12,281 nt of DNA from Candidatus Gastranaerophilales bacterium (GTDB taxonomy: Bacteria > Cyanobacteriota > Vampirovibrionia > Gastranaerophilales > Gastranaerophilaceae): positions 1 through 12,281 of the forward strand of contig CALUSZ010000054.1 of assembly GCA_944323495.1 (NCBI GenBank), written 5' to 3'. The first letter of the stretch is position 1. Each line of letters opens with the position of its first letter. Made by a program: the position numbers and the translations under genes. Below, one piece after another: positions 1 through 5,991 of the stretch. A model generated the notes under the pieces. It was not told the DNA's origin. It ran no database searches and was given only the letters and a program-made list of their open reading frames with translations.

Positions 1-197
1 AACAAGAACTAAATGCAGCAATGTCAGTCATAGCAGATCCAATAAACAACGTATATAAGCTTGAAAGCAGAAAGGATATTGAAGAAATCCAGAGAATCTG
101 CAGAATTTTCCAGATAGCAGAAAAGCAGGGAAACAAACACAGAATGCTTTCTATCAAAAACCTGGCAACATTTAGACTTGTTTTGAGCAATAATTAA
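1..197 (+). CDS. C-terminal fragment of an unrecognised protein
   Basis: An open frame enters from the left edge (first whole codon at base 3) and ends at TAA 195-197, giving 64 residues. The fragment is rich in Lys, Arg, Glu, Asn and Ile, and the middle (DIEEIQRICRIFQIAEKQ) looks like an amphipathic helix. There is no transmembrane segment. It is followed 15 bases later by a strong intrinsic terminator, which supports it being the true 3' end of a plus-strand gene or operon. I do not recognise the family, and too little is present to propose a function. Confidence 0.7.
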   Translation, partial: QELNAAMSVIADPINNVYKLESRKDIEEIQRICRIFQIAEKQGNKHRMLSIKNLATFRLVLSNN

Positions 198-212
198 TAC
201 AATTAATAATTA

Positions 213-245
213 TCAAAAAGCCCTCTTTAAAAGAGGGCTTTTTGA
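213..245 (+). terminator. Rho-independent terminator after the left-edge gene
   Basis: Bases 213-227 and 231-245 form a perfect 15-bp inverted repeat around a 3-base loop (TAA). The GC-rich core is CCCTCTT/AAGAGGG, flanked by an A-run on the left and a T-run (239-243) on the right. This is the classical shape of an intrinsic terminator. The A/T symmetry would let it work on both strands, but no minus-strand gene ends here, so it most likely serves the plus-strand gene ending at 197. Confidence 0.92.
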
Positions 246-257
246 TTTGGTATAGAA

Positions 258-284
258 AATATTAAGTTTTGTAACAAAATATAT
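258..284 (+). promoter_or_regulatory. Promoter-like motif upstream of the coiled-coil gene
   Basis: The block reads AATATTAAG followed by TTTTGTAACAAAATATAT. It contains the short inverted repeat TTTTGT-A-ACAAAA (267-279), and CAAAAT (275-280) could act as a -10 box. The same block, with one base deleted and a few changes, sits just upstream of the kinase-like gene (4831-4857), where it forms an extended -10. If used here, transcription would start near 287 and leave a leader of about 65 bases. An alternative -35 (TTGAAA, 290-295) lies within that leader. The assignment rests on similarity between two sites only. Confidence 0.4.
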
Positions 285-352
285 CGTCTTTGAAATTAGA
301 TATCATTTAAATACTTTATATATATGTAAGATAAAAATGATGGTGAACAAAG

Positions 353-784
353 ATGGCAATCGCAAATTTACACGAAACATTATTAAGCTATAAGTTAAGA
401 AGAAATGAGTTGAACCTTGAAATCACTCAGCTTCAAAACCAGAAAACTCTGGCAACTTACTCTCAGGCTGATTCTCAATCTTTGAAATCATCTGAACAAC
501 ACTCAATCAGAGATTACTTCAAATCTCTATATGAAAGTGATGAAGAATTACAGGCTGAATACAAAGACTATACTCAGATTCCTGATTTTGAAGAAGAAAT
601 CGATAAGCTTACTGCTAAATACCAAGACCAGCTTGATGAGTTAACAGCCTGGGAAACAGCACTCGATGCTCAAATGACAACTGATAGTGCTGAACTTGAA
701 GAAGTAAATGCTTATATCGAATCAATGAGCACAATGTTAACCAACAATATCCAAGAAGACTTTAACTATGGATTGAATGGTTAA
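353..784 (+). CDS. Small acidic coiled-coil/helical protein, function unknown
   Basis: This 143-residue protein is almost entirely predicted helix. One heptad-like stretch lies near residues 7-33 (rich in Leu, Glu, Gln) and a longer one near 78-130 (EEIDKLTAKYQDQLDELTAW and onward). A polar Ser/Gln/Asp-rich segment at about 36-75 separates them. It has no Cys, a single Trp (100), no signal peptide and no membrane span. The start is supported by GGTGA at 342-346, six bases before ATG, which matches the 3' part of a ribosome-binding sequence. An upstream ATG at 337 is out of frame and soon stops. The gene follows a terminator, so it is probably transcribed alone, and its stop codon abuts that of the convergent transporter gene. 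I do not recognise the family. A structural or secreted helical-bundle protein is possible, but this is a guess from composition. Confidence 0.85.
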   Translation: MAIANLHETLLSYKLRRNELNLEITQLQNQKTLATYSQADSQSLKSSEQHSIRDYFKSLYESDEELQAEYKDYTQIPDFEEEIDKLTAKYQDQLDELTAWETALDAQMTTDSAELEEVNAYIESMSTMLTNNIQEDFNYGLNG

Positions 785-2101
785 TTAACCAAAAATTGAA
801 ATTCCGATTAATGCAAAGAGTATCAAAGCAATATTATAGTGCAAAAAAGTCGGAATACAGGTATCAAAAATATGATTATGCTGCCCATCTGCATTTAAAC
901 CTGCAGTTGGGCCTAATGTTGTATCAGAAGCCGGAGAACCCGCATCACCAAGAGCTGCAGCTGCTGATACCAAGATAACCATTTGCGGAACATTAAATCC
1001 CATTTTTATACATATAGGTAAAAACAGGACTGCTATTATAGGGATTGTGCCAAATGAAGTTCCTATTCCGATTGTTATAAATAAACCCAACAACAAAATT
1101 ATCAACGAAGTTAGAATTATGCTTGAAGGAAGGTAGTTCAAAACAATCTTAACGAGACTGTCAATTGCTCCGGTCTCTTTCAATACAGAGGCAAACCCTG
1201 CTGCAACAAGCATTACAAATGCTACATATCCCATAAGATAAATGCCTTCATTCATCATATGATCCATCTTGCTCTGCGGAATTACTCCAAAAGAAAAGAT
1301 TATTCCAAGCCCAACCAATGCCCCCAGAGGTAAAGATTGTGTAAGTAGCTGCACGATAAAAGTTGCAAGTGCTGCAAGAATTACTATCCAATGCTTCGGT
1401 CTGAATTCCGCTGCGTGCAAATCTGAATTTGCAATCGGTTTATTTTCATAAATCCTGGGTTTTCGATAAGAAATAAAGACTGCAATTAATAAACCTGCAA
1501 CCATTCCTAATCCCAGGATAGAATTGAATTTCCAAATATCACTTCTTAAAACGTGAACCCCATTTTGAACCATATTATCTTCTATAAGATTCTGGAAAAT
1601 AAGCCCAAACCCTGCCGGAATTGCAATATATGGCATTTTTAACCCAAATGCCAATACGCAGGCAACAGCTCGTCTGTCTATATCAAGTTTATTCATTATA
1701 CCCAATAGCGGCGGGATAATAATTGGAATAAAAGCAATATGTATTGGTATAAGGTTTTGAGAAGCCATTGCAATCAAAGTTAAAATTCCAAGCAACACAT
1801 ACTTTCTATCAGCAACAAATTTTGCGATTTTATTGGAAATAACATCTGTAAAGCCTGAATGTGCCATTGTTGCAGCAAAAGCCCCCAACAAAATATAGCT
1901 TAGTGCTGTTTCAGAATTTCCGCCCATTCCGGATATGAAAACACTCATTACATCTCTTACATCCATACCGGAAATCAGCCCGGCACAAAGAGTCGATATA
2001 ATTATCGCCAGAAGTACATTTATTTTTCTAAGGCATAATATGCAAAGTAAAACAACCGAAATTAATGCAGGATTCAAAATAAAATTTATAAACGTACCCA
2101 T
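785..2101 (-). CDS. YuiF-type transporter of the NhaC/Na+:H+ antiporter superfamily
   Basis: This 438-residue polytopic inner-membrane protein has roughly eleven or twelve hydrophobic segments. The C-terminal signature GDAGSPASDTTLGPTAG (385-401), followed by GQHNHIFDTCIPTFLHYN (406-423), is characteristic of the YuiF branch (COG2056), annotated as a Na+/H+ antiporter family protein or predicted histidine transporter. The conserved QNLIPIHIAFIPIIIP segment (115-130) is also typical. Length matches the family. The substrate cannot be read from sequence; amino acid (histidine) uptake or export coupled to Na+ or H+ is the family-level expectation. Its ATG lies two bases after the stop of the 101-residue RWYD gene, with no good ribosome-binding site of its own, so translation is probably coupled. 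There is no terminator after its stop codon, which touches that of the convergent coiled-coil gene. Confidence 0.88.
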   Translation of the reverse strand: MGTFINFILNPALISVVLLCILCLRKINVLLAIIISTLCAGLISGMDVRDVMSVFISGMGGNSETALSYILLGAFAATMAHSGFTDVISNKIAKFVADRKYVLLGILTLIAMASQNLIPIHIAFIPIIIPPLLGIMNKLDIDRRAVACVLAFGLKMPYIAIPAGFGLIFQNLIEDNMVQNGVHVLRSDIWKFNSILGLGMVAGLLIAVFISYRKPRIYENKPIANSDLHAAEFRPKHWIVILAALATFIVQLLTQSLPLGALVGLGIIFSFGVIPQSKMDHMMNEGIYLMGYVAFVMLVAAGFASVLKETGAIDSLVKIVLNYLPSSIILTSLIILLLGLFITIGIGTSFGTIPIIAVLFLPICIKMGFNVPQMVILVSAAAALGDAGSPASDTTLGPTAGLNADGQHNHIFDTCIPTFLHYNIALILFALIGISIFG

Positions 2102-2103
2102 AA

Positions 2104-2409
2104 CTATTTATGCGTTTCTTCTTCCTGCAAGAAATTAATTATATCAAGAGCAGCCTCTTTTTGTAAATCAAGTGGTAAAGTTTTTAGGTATTCAAACGAT
2201 TCTGCTATTTTTTGATCAGTATCGTACCAGCGTCTTAATACATAAGTAAAGGCGTCTGTGAGAATATTTTCTGATAAATCAATACCATTATCTTTTGATT
2301 TTTTAACAATAATATCTGCACACTTGTATTGTGTCATGATATTTGCATTTCTCATCAAACTTACTGCCAAGCTTACTGTAGGGTCAACATCATACCAGCG
2401 TTTGTACAT
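2104..2409 (-). CDS. Two-repeat RWYD small protein, function unknown
   Basis: This 101-residue soluble, probably all-helical protein is built from two copies of one unit. Residues 4-35 (RWYDVDP, then a helical stretch with Q27, A31 and I34) align without gaps, at an offset of 56, to residues 60-91 (RWYDTDQ, Q83, A87, I90). The linker (about 36-59) is Lys/Asp/Asn-rich. A strong ribosome-binding site, GAGAGG, lies five bases before the ATG (plus-strand 2415-2420), which fixes the start. The gene starts 45 bases after the DUF167 gene and stops two bases before the YuiF-type transporter. It may have its own promoter and a leader hairpin. I do not recognise the family. Tight coupling suggests, but does not show, a role linked to the transporter. 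Confidence 0.85.
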   Translation of the reverse strand: MYKRWYDVDPTVSLAVSLMRNANIMTQYKCADIIVKKSKDNGIDLSENILTDAFTYVLRRWYDTDQKIAESFEYLKTLPLDLQKEAALDIINFLQEEETHK

Positions 2410-2414
2410 TCTTA

Positions 2415-2446
2415 CCTCTCTATACTCTATATTTACTATAGTATAG
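2415..2446 (-). promoter_or_regulatory. Leader hairpin/operator candidate next to the RWYD gene ribosome-binding site
   Basis: On the minus strand CTATACT (2446-2440) and AGTATAG (2426-2420) are a perfect 7-base inverted repeat separated by 13 bases. Inside it, a second CTATA and TATAG can pair around a GTAAA loop, so the whole block can fold as a bulged stem of about 10 bp. The 3' arm runs directly into GAGAGG, the ribosome-binding site. It has no following T-run, so it is not a terminator. It could be an operator for a dimeric regulator or an RNA element affecting translation. Confidence 0.4.
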
Positions 2447-2466
2447 GTTTTACACTATTTTGTCAA
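2440..2466 (-). promoter_or_regulatory. Possible internal promoter for the RWYD and transporter genes
   Basis: A perfect -35 hexamer TTGACA (minus strand, 2466-2461) lies over the last codons of the DUF167 gene. Downstream candidates for -10 are TATACT (2445-2440, spacer 15) or TATAGT (2440-2435, spacer 20). Neither spacing is ideal. The -10 candidates overlap the inverted repeat described at 2420-2446, which would suit a repressor site. Confidence 0.3.
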
Positions 2467-2742
2467 TTGAGAAATTATAAAAGATTTCTTATTCTCATCC
2501 GATGTCGAAAACAAAAGAGTTTTATCTTTAGATGTATGACCTTTCAAAATTTCAATACTTGTTTTAGGAACCTTGAATTGTTTTGACAAAAACTCAACTA
2601 AAGCCTTGTTTGCCTTATTTTCTACAGGTTGGGCGGTAATCTTAACCTTTACAAACTCTTCTTCTAAAATAATCTCATTTTTGGAAGAGTTCGGAACTAT
2701 TCTTATTTGAATAACAAGCCCATTTTCAGTATCTTTTATCAT
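2455..2742 (-). CDS. DUF167/YggU family protein
   Basis: This 95-residue protein carries the DUF167 (COG1872, YggU) signature. An N-terminal strand has IRIVPNSSKNEI (13-24), followed by VKVKITAQPVENKANKALVE (31-50) and FLSKQFKVPK (51-60), with G68 and a Ser/Lys cluster (71-74) where the family has GxxSRxK. Length and motif order are normal. The biochemical role of the family is not established. Its ATG overlaps the methyltransferase stop by four bases (ATGA, 2742-2739), so translation is probably coupled to the methyltransferase. No strong ribosome-binding site is visible. The family is widespread and tends to occur in housekeeping contexts, so pairing with a DNA methyltransferase may simply reflect gene packing. 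Confidence 0.9.
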   Translation of the reverse strand: MIKDTENGLVIQIRIVPNSSKNEIILEEEFVKVKITAQPVENKANKALVEFLSKQFKVPKTSIEILKGHTSKDKTLLFSTSDENKKSFIISQLTK

Positions 2743-3614
2743 ACTTTTTGGAAAACCATTACGTACTCGTGCTTAAAAATATAGAAACCGCCTGCAAGAG
2801 CTCTATAACGCCAAAGATTAGCGGTCTTTCCTTTAGCACGTTCATTTCCCTGCATATCTTTTATGATTATTGCCTTTGTTATAAATCCTAATTTATTCAT
2901 TCTTGCCATGCACTCAAAACCAAGCGGAATATGCTGAGAATTTGCATATTTATCACCAATTATCAGGCAGGCAAATCTTCCTTTTTCAAGGAAGTCATAC
3001 CCATTTTTAGCAACTTTTTCAAAGAGGTCATAAAATTCCTCGGTAGTAGCACAATTAGACAAATCTTCTTTCTTATCAGAAAATTTTATAATATCATCAT
3101 ACGGCGGATGAAGCATAAGAAGCTGAGCCTGCTTGCGTCCCATAATATCAAGGCGGGCTTGAATTTTATCTCGTGCAGTTTCACTTGCGGAATCTGCACA
3201 GATTATATTAACATCCGTAACCAACTGTTTAGGAGTAAATTTTTCAGAAACAGATTCTGCAAGATCTTCTTTTAGCTCTACACCTATACATCTTCTGTCC
3301 ATATTGATTGCCTCTATACCAGAGGTGCCAGAACCAAAGAATAAGTCCAGAACAATATCATGTTTTTTAGTAAATCTTTCATAAATTTGCTGAGCTATTT
3401 GAGGTATGTAATTCCCATGATATTCATTTGAATGTCCTCCCTCTTTTAGACGAGAAGGAAATTCCCATAAAGTATCAGTTTTAATATAGTCATAATCACG
3501 CCATTTCTTTAAATTTATATCACTATAGGCGGTTGTTTTCACAGCATTATTATCAACAACTTTAAGGTCTGCCTTACTAACGGCATTTTTTGTTTTTAAA
3601 TTCGTTCTAGACAT
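2739..3614 (-). CDS. Solitary N4/N6-type DNA methyltransferase (HPPY variant)
   Basis: This predicted AdoMet-dependent amino-methyltransferase acts on adenine-N6 or cytosine-N4 in DNA. I choose the internal ATG at 3614 because GGGGAGAG lies immediately before it, whereas an in-frame ATG at 3626 has no ribosome-binding site. This gives 291 residues. In numbering from 3626, the AdoMet-binding motif I is DLFFGSGTSGIEA (94-106), followed by CIGVEL (113-118). The catalytic motif is HPPY (173-176) where the family usually has D/N/SPPY/W. A later LIIGDKY (221-227) and a C-terminal HEYVMVF (286-292) resemble motifs VI and VIII. Motif I precedes the catalytic motif, which is not the usual beta-class order. 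No restriction gene is in the window, so it looks like an orphan methyltransferase. It heads a minus-strand cluster and overlaps the DUF167 gene by four bases. An RNA substrate cannot be excluded. Confidence 0.85.
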   Translation of the reverse strand: MSRTNLKTKNAVSKADLKVVDNNAVKTTAYSDINLKKWRDYDYIKTDTLWEFPSRLKEGGHSNEYHGNYIPQIAQQIYERFTKKHDIVLDLFFGSGTSGIEAINMDRRCIGVELKEDLAESVSEKFTPKQLVTDVNIICADSASETARDKIQARLDIMGRKQAQLLMLHPPYDDIIKFSDKKEDLSNCATTEEFYDLFEKVAKNGYDFLEKGRFACLIIGDKYANSQHIPLGFECMARMNKLGFITKAIIIKDMQGNERAKGKTANLWRYRALAGGFYIFKHEYVMVFQKV

Positions 3615-3639
3615 ATCTCTCCCCATTTGATATTTACAG

Positions 3640-3669
3640 TTTATAGGATTATTTATAATTTGTAATCAA
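3640..3669 (-). promoter_or_regulatory. Candidate promoter of the methyltransferase gene
   Basis: On the minus strand TTGATT (3669-3664) and TATAAA (3645-3640) are separated by 18 bases, a reasonable sigma-70-type arrangement. Transcription would start about 20 bases before the preferred ATG at 3614, leaving room for the GGGGAGAG ribosome-binding site. It lies just beyond the dnaJ terminator, consistent with the methyltransferase cluster being a separate transcription unit. Confidence 0.5.
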
Positions 3670-3685
3670 ATAAATAGAGAATATG

Positions 3686-3716
3686 AAAAAAAAAAAAAGA
3701 GACCTTTTGGTCTCTT
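3686..3716 (-). terminator. Rho-independent terminator of the dnaJ-like gene
   Basis: Read on the minus strand, AAGAGACC-AAAA-GGTCTCTT (3716-3697) forms a perfect 8-bp stem, directly followed by a T-run (the plus-strand A-run is 3686-3698, 13 A). The dnaJ stop codon TAA (3717-3715) overlaps the stem base, so termination is immediate. It separates dnaJ from the methyltransferase cluster. Confidence 0.93.
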
Positions 3717-4749
3717 AATTCGTTAGCTTTTGAATTTGTTTATATAAATCAATGACTTCTTTTGACATATTTTTAGGAACGACTATTTTAATTTTTGCGT
3801 TCAAATCTCCGTATCCGGTAGTCTTAGGTAATCCCATTTGTTTCAATCTCAGAGATTGTCCGCTTGACACTCCTGCAGGAATTTTAATGTTAATTTTTCC
3901 ATGAAGAGTTTCAATTTCTTTAGAGCAGCCCAGAACAGCTTCCGGAGGGGTAATATCAACCTCCTTAACCAGATTTTCACCGTCAAAGTCATACTCACTG
4001 TCTTTGAAATGTACAATAAAGTACAAATCCCCCTTATTACCGTAGGCATCAGTTTTACCTTCGCCTTTAAGACGAACCTTTTTCCCCTCGGTTATCCCCT
4101 TAGGGAGTTTTACTTTTACGGTCTTTGAATTGGATACAATACCTGTTCCGCCGCAGTTTGAACAGTAACCTCCGCCATGACATTGTGTACATTTTTCCAT
4201 TTGATTAAAAGTAACGGAAATTGGCTTACCGTCAAAAATTTCTTTTGCCGTAACATTCAAATTTTTTGTTATATCCAAATCTTCTTGCTTTGGAGCCTGT
4301 GAAGTCCTTCTCTGCCTTGCAGAACTAGCGCCTCCTGTAAAATCGAATCCGCCGAAATTAGCTTGTGTCTGTCTTGCGCCGCCCATTCCGGCTCCCATCA
4401 TGTCTCCAAACAAAGAGCTAAAGAAATCAGAGAACCCGCTGCCGCCAAAATCAAACGACTGGGCACCACCCTGATTAAAATTAAAGCTGAAATTTTCAAA
4501 TCCCGGAGGCGGAGTATAATCAGCACCGCCTTGCCAGTTTGAGCCAAGGCTGTCATATCTCTGACGTTTTGCCTTATCTGATAAAACTTCATAAGCTTCG
4601 TTTATGTCTTTAAACTTTTCTTCTGCTTCTTTAGTTTTATTTACATCCGGATGATATTTTCTTGCAAGCTTCCTGTATGCCGATTTTATCGCTGCAGTAT
4701 CTGCATCACGCTTTACCCCTAATATTTCATAGTAATCTTTGTACTTCAT
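3715..4749 (-). CDS. DnaJ-family co-chaperone with a contracted zinc finger
   Basis: This 344-residue Hsp70 (DnaK) co-chaperone stimulates DnaK ATPase and delivers substrate proteins in the cytoplasm. The J domain is residues 1-68 (DYYEILGV, with HPD at 33-35), followed by a Gly/Phe-rich region at about 70-145. CTD-I begins near 155 (DLDITKNLNVTAKEIFDG), and CTD-II runs from about 252 to 328 (EVDITPPEAVLG, with PAGVSSGQSLRLKQMG at 291-306). Between the CTD-I strands there are only two CxxC pairs (Cys187/190 and Cys196/199 in CTQCHGGGYCSNCGGTG), where classical DnaJ has four. CbpA-type proteins have none. The ribosome-binding site AAAGGA lies seven bases before the ATG. It has its own terminator and diverges from the kinase-like gene. 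It is best called DnaJ/CbpA-like and is likely a secondary J protein, with another dnaJ near dnaK elsewhere. Confidence 0.93.
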   Translation of the reverse strand: MKYKDYYEILGVKRDADTAAIKSAYRKLARKYHPDVNKTKEAEEKFKDINEAYEVLSDKAKRQRYDSLGSNWQGGADYTPPPGFENFSFNFNQGGAQSFDFGGSGFSDFFSSLFGDMMGAGMGGARQTQANFGGFDFTGGASSARQRRTSQAPKQEDLDITKNLNVTAKEIFDGKPISVTFNQMEKCTQCHGGGYCSNCGGTGIVSNSKTVKVKLPKGITEGKKVRLKGEGKTDAYGNKGDLYFIVHFKDSEYDFDGENLVKEVDITPPEAVLGCSKEIETLHGKINIKIPAGVSSGQSLRLKQMGLPKTTGYGDLNAKIKIVVPKNMSKEVIDLYKQIQKLTN

Positions 4750-4879
4750 AGTTTATCCTTTATATTATATTTATATATTAATACAAAAAATTACAATTCT
4801 TAATAAAGTTAATCTTTTTTTAATTATAAGAATATTAAGTTTGTGATAAAATACATACATTAATAAGGGAAATTAAATA
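4750..4879. other. Divergent promoter region between dnaJ-like and kinase-like genes
   Basis: This 130-base AT-rich spacer separates divergent genes. On the right side, the minus strand has TATAAT (4769-4764) and several TATAAA-like hexamers upstream of dnaJ, but no well-spaced -35, so the exact dnaJ promoter is unresolved. I see no heat-shock CIRCE-type inverted repeat. The left end of the plus-strand operon is driven by the motif listed at 4831-4857. Confidence 0.45.
4831..4857 (+). promoter_or_regulatory. Extended -10 promoter of the kinase/ABC/AsmA operon
   Basis: TG-A-TAAAAT (4844-4852) is an extended -10, with no good -35 at the expected distance. It is embedded in AATATTAAG-TTTGTGATAAAATACAT, which matches the block at 258-284 closely when one T is gapped. 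Transcription would begin near 4859, and AAGGGA (4865-4870) then serves as the ribosome-binding site, nine bases before the ATG at 4880. Confidence 0.5.
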
Positions 4880-5968
4880 ATGGATATAAAGAAAATTTTA
4901 TTTAGAACAAATTCTATAGACGTTGAAAAAGCGCTTCCTGACGCAATTGTGCTATGCGGGAAAGACGGCAAAATTCAATGGGTAAATGATGTTGCAGCAG
5001 AGATTTTTGAAACATCAAAAATGCATTTGCTTACTTCAAATATCTCTGATTTTATAGAAAATCCAATGACTTTAATAACAAACTCCGTTATTATGCACAA
5101 ACCTGTAATAACAAAGTTTATCGGCAAAGAGATTTATTTTGATATGACAGTCAAAGAAATCGAAGAAGGCTATGTTTTAGATTTTCGAGACGCCGCTCAA
5201 CCAACTCCAGAAGTAGGACTGGATGAAGCTCAAGAAGTTATCAATAGAGAAAAAAATAATTTTCTTTTAAAGCTAGCCAATGACTTAAAATCACCTATTC
5301 AGTCAATAGTCGGATTCTCACAAGCCATGGCAGATGGCCTTGGCGGCAACATGACAGAACAACAGGAAAAGTATATCAGAATTATCAATAAGAACTCGTC
5401 TGAATTAATGTACTTTGTCGGCAAGCTCCTTGAGCTTTCTCAAACCGAATCAGCCCTCAAAGTTCCTGAGTACAAAACATTTGACATTTTAGGTCTTGTT
5501 AACTCGGTTGTGAGATTTAATGAACAGCTATACAAGGGAAAAGACGTCAAAATAAATATTCAGCAGGAAGCTAATTTGAAGAAAACAATTTCATCAGATG
5601 AAGAAATTATTAAAAATATTCTGCAGGATATTCTGGAAGTAATTCTTAAATCTGTAGATTTGGGAGATATTACAATCACACTATCTACTCCAGATGAAGA
5701 ATTTATAAATTCAAAAAATCTGCCTCAAAGCGTATATACTATGATTACACTTTCAAGTAATGCGCTTCTGCTTTCAGAACATGATTTAGAATGCATGTTT
5801 GATCCATACAAAATTGTAGATTCTACAAACAGAAAAAATGTATTAAGAGCTATTGTTCTTGCAAGCGTCAAAAACCTTGTACAATCTTTAAACGGAACTA
5901 TCTGGGTAGAATCACAAATTCTTAAAAACACCAGTTTTAATATACTAATTCCGTCTAATATTGTATAA
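4880..5968 (+). CDS. PAS-domain histidine kinase-like protein, predicted pseudokinase
   Basis: This 362-residue protein has the layout of a soluble sensor kinase without membrane segments: PAS domain (about 15-105), short helical linker, HisKA-like dimerisation helices (about 122-190) and HATPase_c-like domain (about 200-360). Every catalytic landmark is altered. At the phosphoacceptor site the usual SHELRTP is ANDLKSP (133-139), with Asn134 replacing His. The N-box Asn is Val254. In the G1 box the Asp-x-Gly-x-Gly positions are Ser293, Ala295 and Leu297. The G2 box is LRAIVL (322-327) and has no Gly. Non-catalytic fold residues remain well conserved (IVGF 143-146, MFDPYKIVDS 306-315, NGTIWVES 338-345). 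It should thus not autophosphorylate or bind ATP normally. The frame is intact, so this is a diverged protein and not a decayed gene. It is first in the operon, 23 bases before the ABC ATPase gene. No response regulator is nearby. A PAS-controlled interaction scaffold is my inference. Confidence 0.9.
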   Translation: MDIKKILFRTNSIDVEKALPDAIVLCGKDGKIQWVNDVAAEIFETSKMHLLTSNISDFIENPMTLITNSVIMHKPVITKFIGKEIYFDMTVKEIEEGYVLDFRDAAQPTPEVGLDEAQEVINREKNNFLLKLANDLKSPIQSIVGFSQAMADGLGGNMTEQQEKYIRIINKNSSELMYFVGKLLELSQTESALKVPEYKTFDILGLVNSVVRFNEQLYKGKDVKINIQQEANLKKTISSDEEIIKNILQDILEVILKSVDLGDITITLSTPDEEFINSKNLPQSVYTMITLSSNALLLSEHDLECMFDPYKIVDSTNRKNVLRAIVLASVKNLVQSLNGTIWVESQILKNTSFNILIPSNIV

Positions 5969-5991
5969 GTTAGGAGTATGAAGAGGTTTAG

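Noticed and set aside
337..393. Short upstream frame starting at ATG 337 and overlapping the start of the coiled-coil gene
   Set aside because: No ribosome-binding site precedes it, it is only 18 codons, and GGTGA is better placed for ATG 353.
2931..3275. 114-residue plus-strand open frame across the methyltransferase
   Set aside because: It is antisense to the motif I to HPPY coding region, with low-complexity composition; judged a shadow.
2739..3614. Restriction-modification or other defence island
   Set aside because: No nuclease, helicase, toxin, integrase or repeat is found beside the methyltransferase; its neighbours look housekeeping.
3686..3698. Run of 13 A as a possible phase-variation tract
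   Set aside because: It is the T-run of the dnaJ terminator on the minus strand and lies outside coding sequence.
4843..4858. CRP-like half site TGTGA upstream of the kinase-like gene
   Set aside because: The second half (TCACA) is missing and the bases are better explained as an extended -10 promoter.
4880..5968. Kinase-like gene as a decaying pseudogene
   Set aside because: The frame is intact, the start and ribosome-binding site are good, and non-catalytic motifs stay close to consensus, which argues for a selected pseudokinase.
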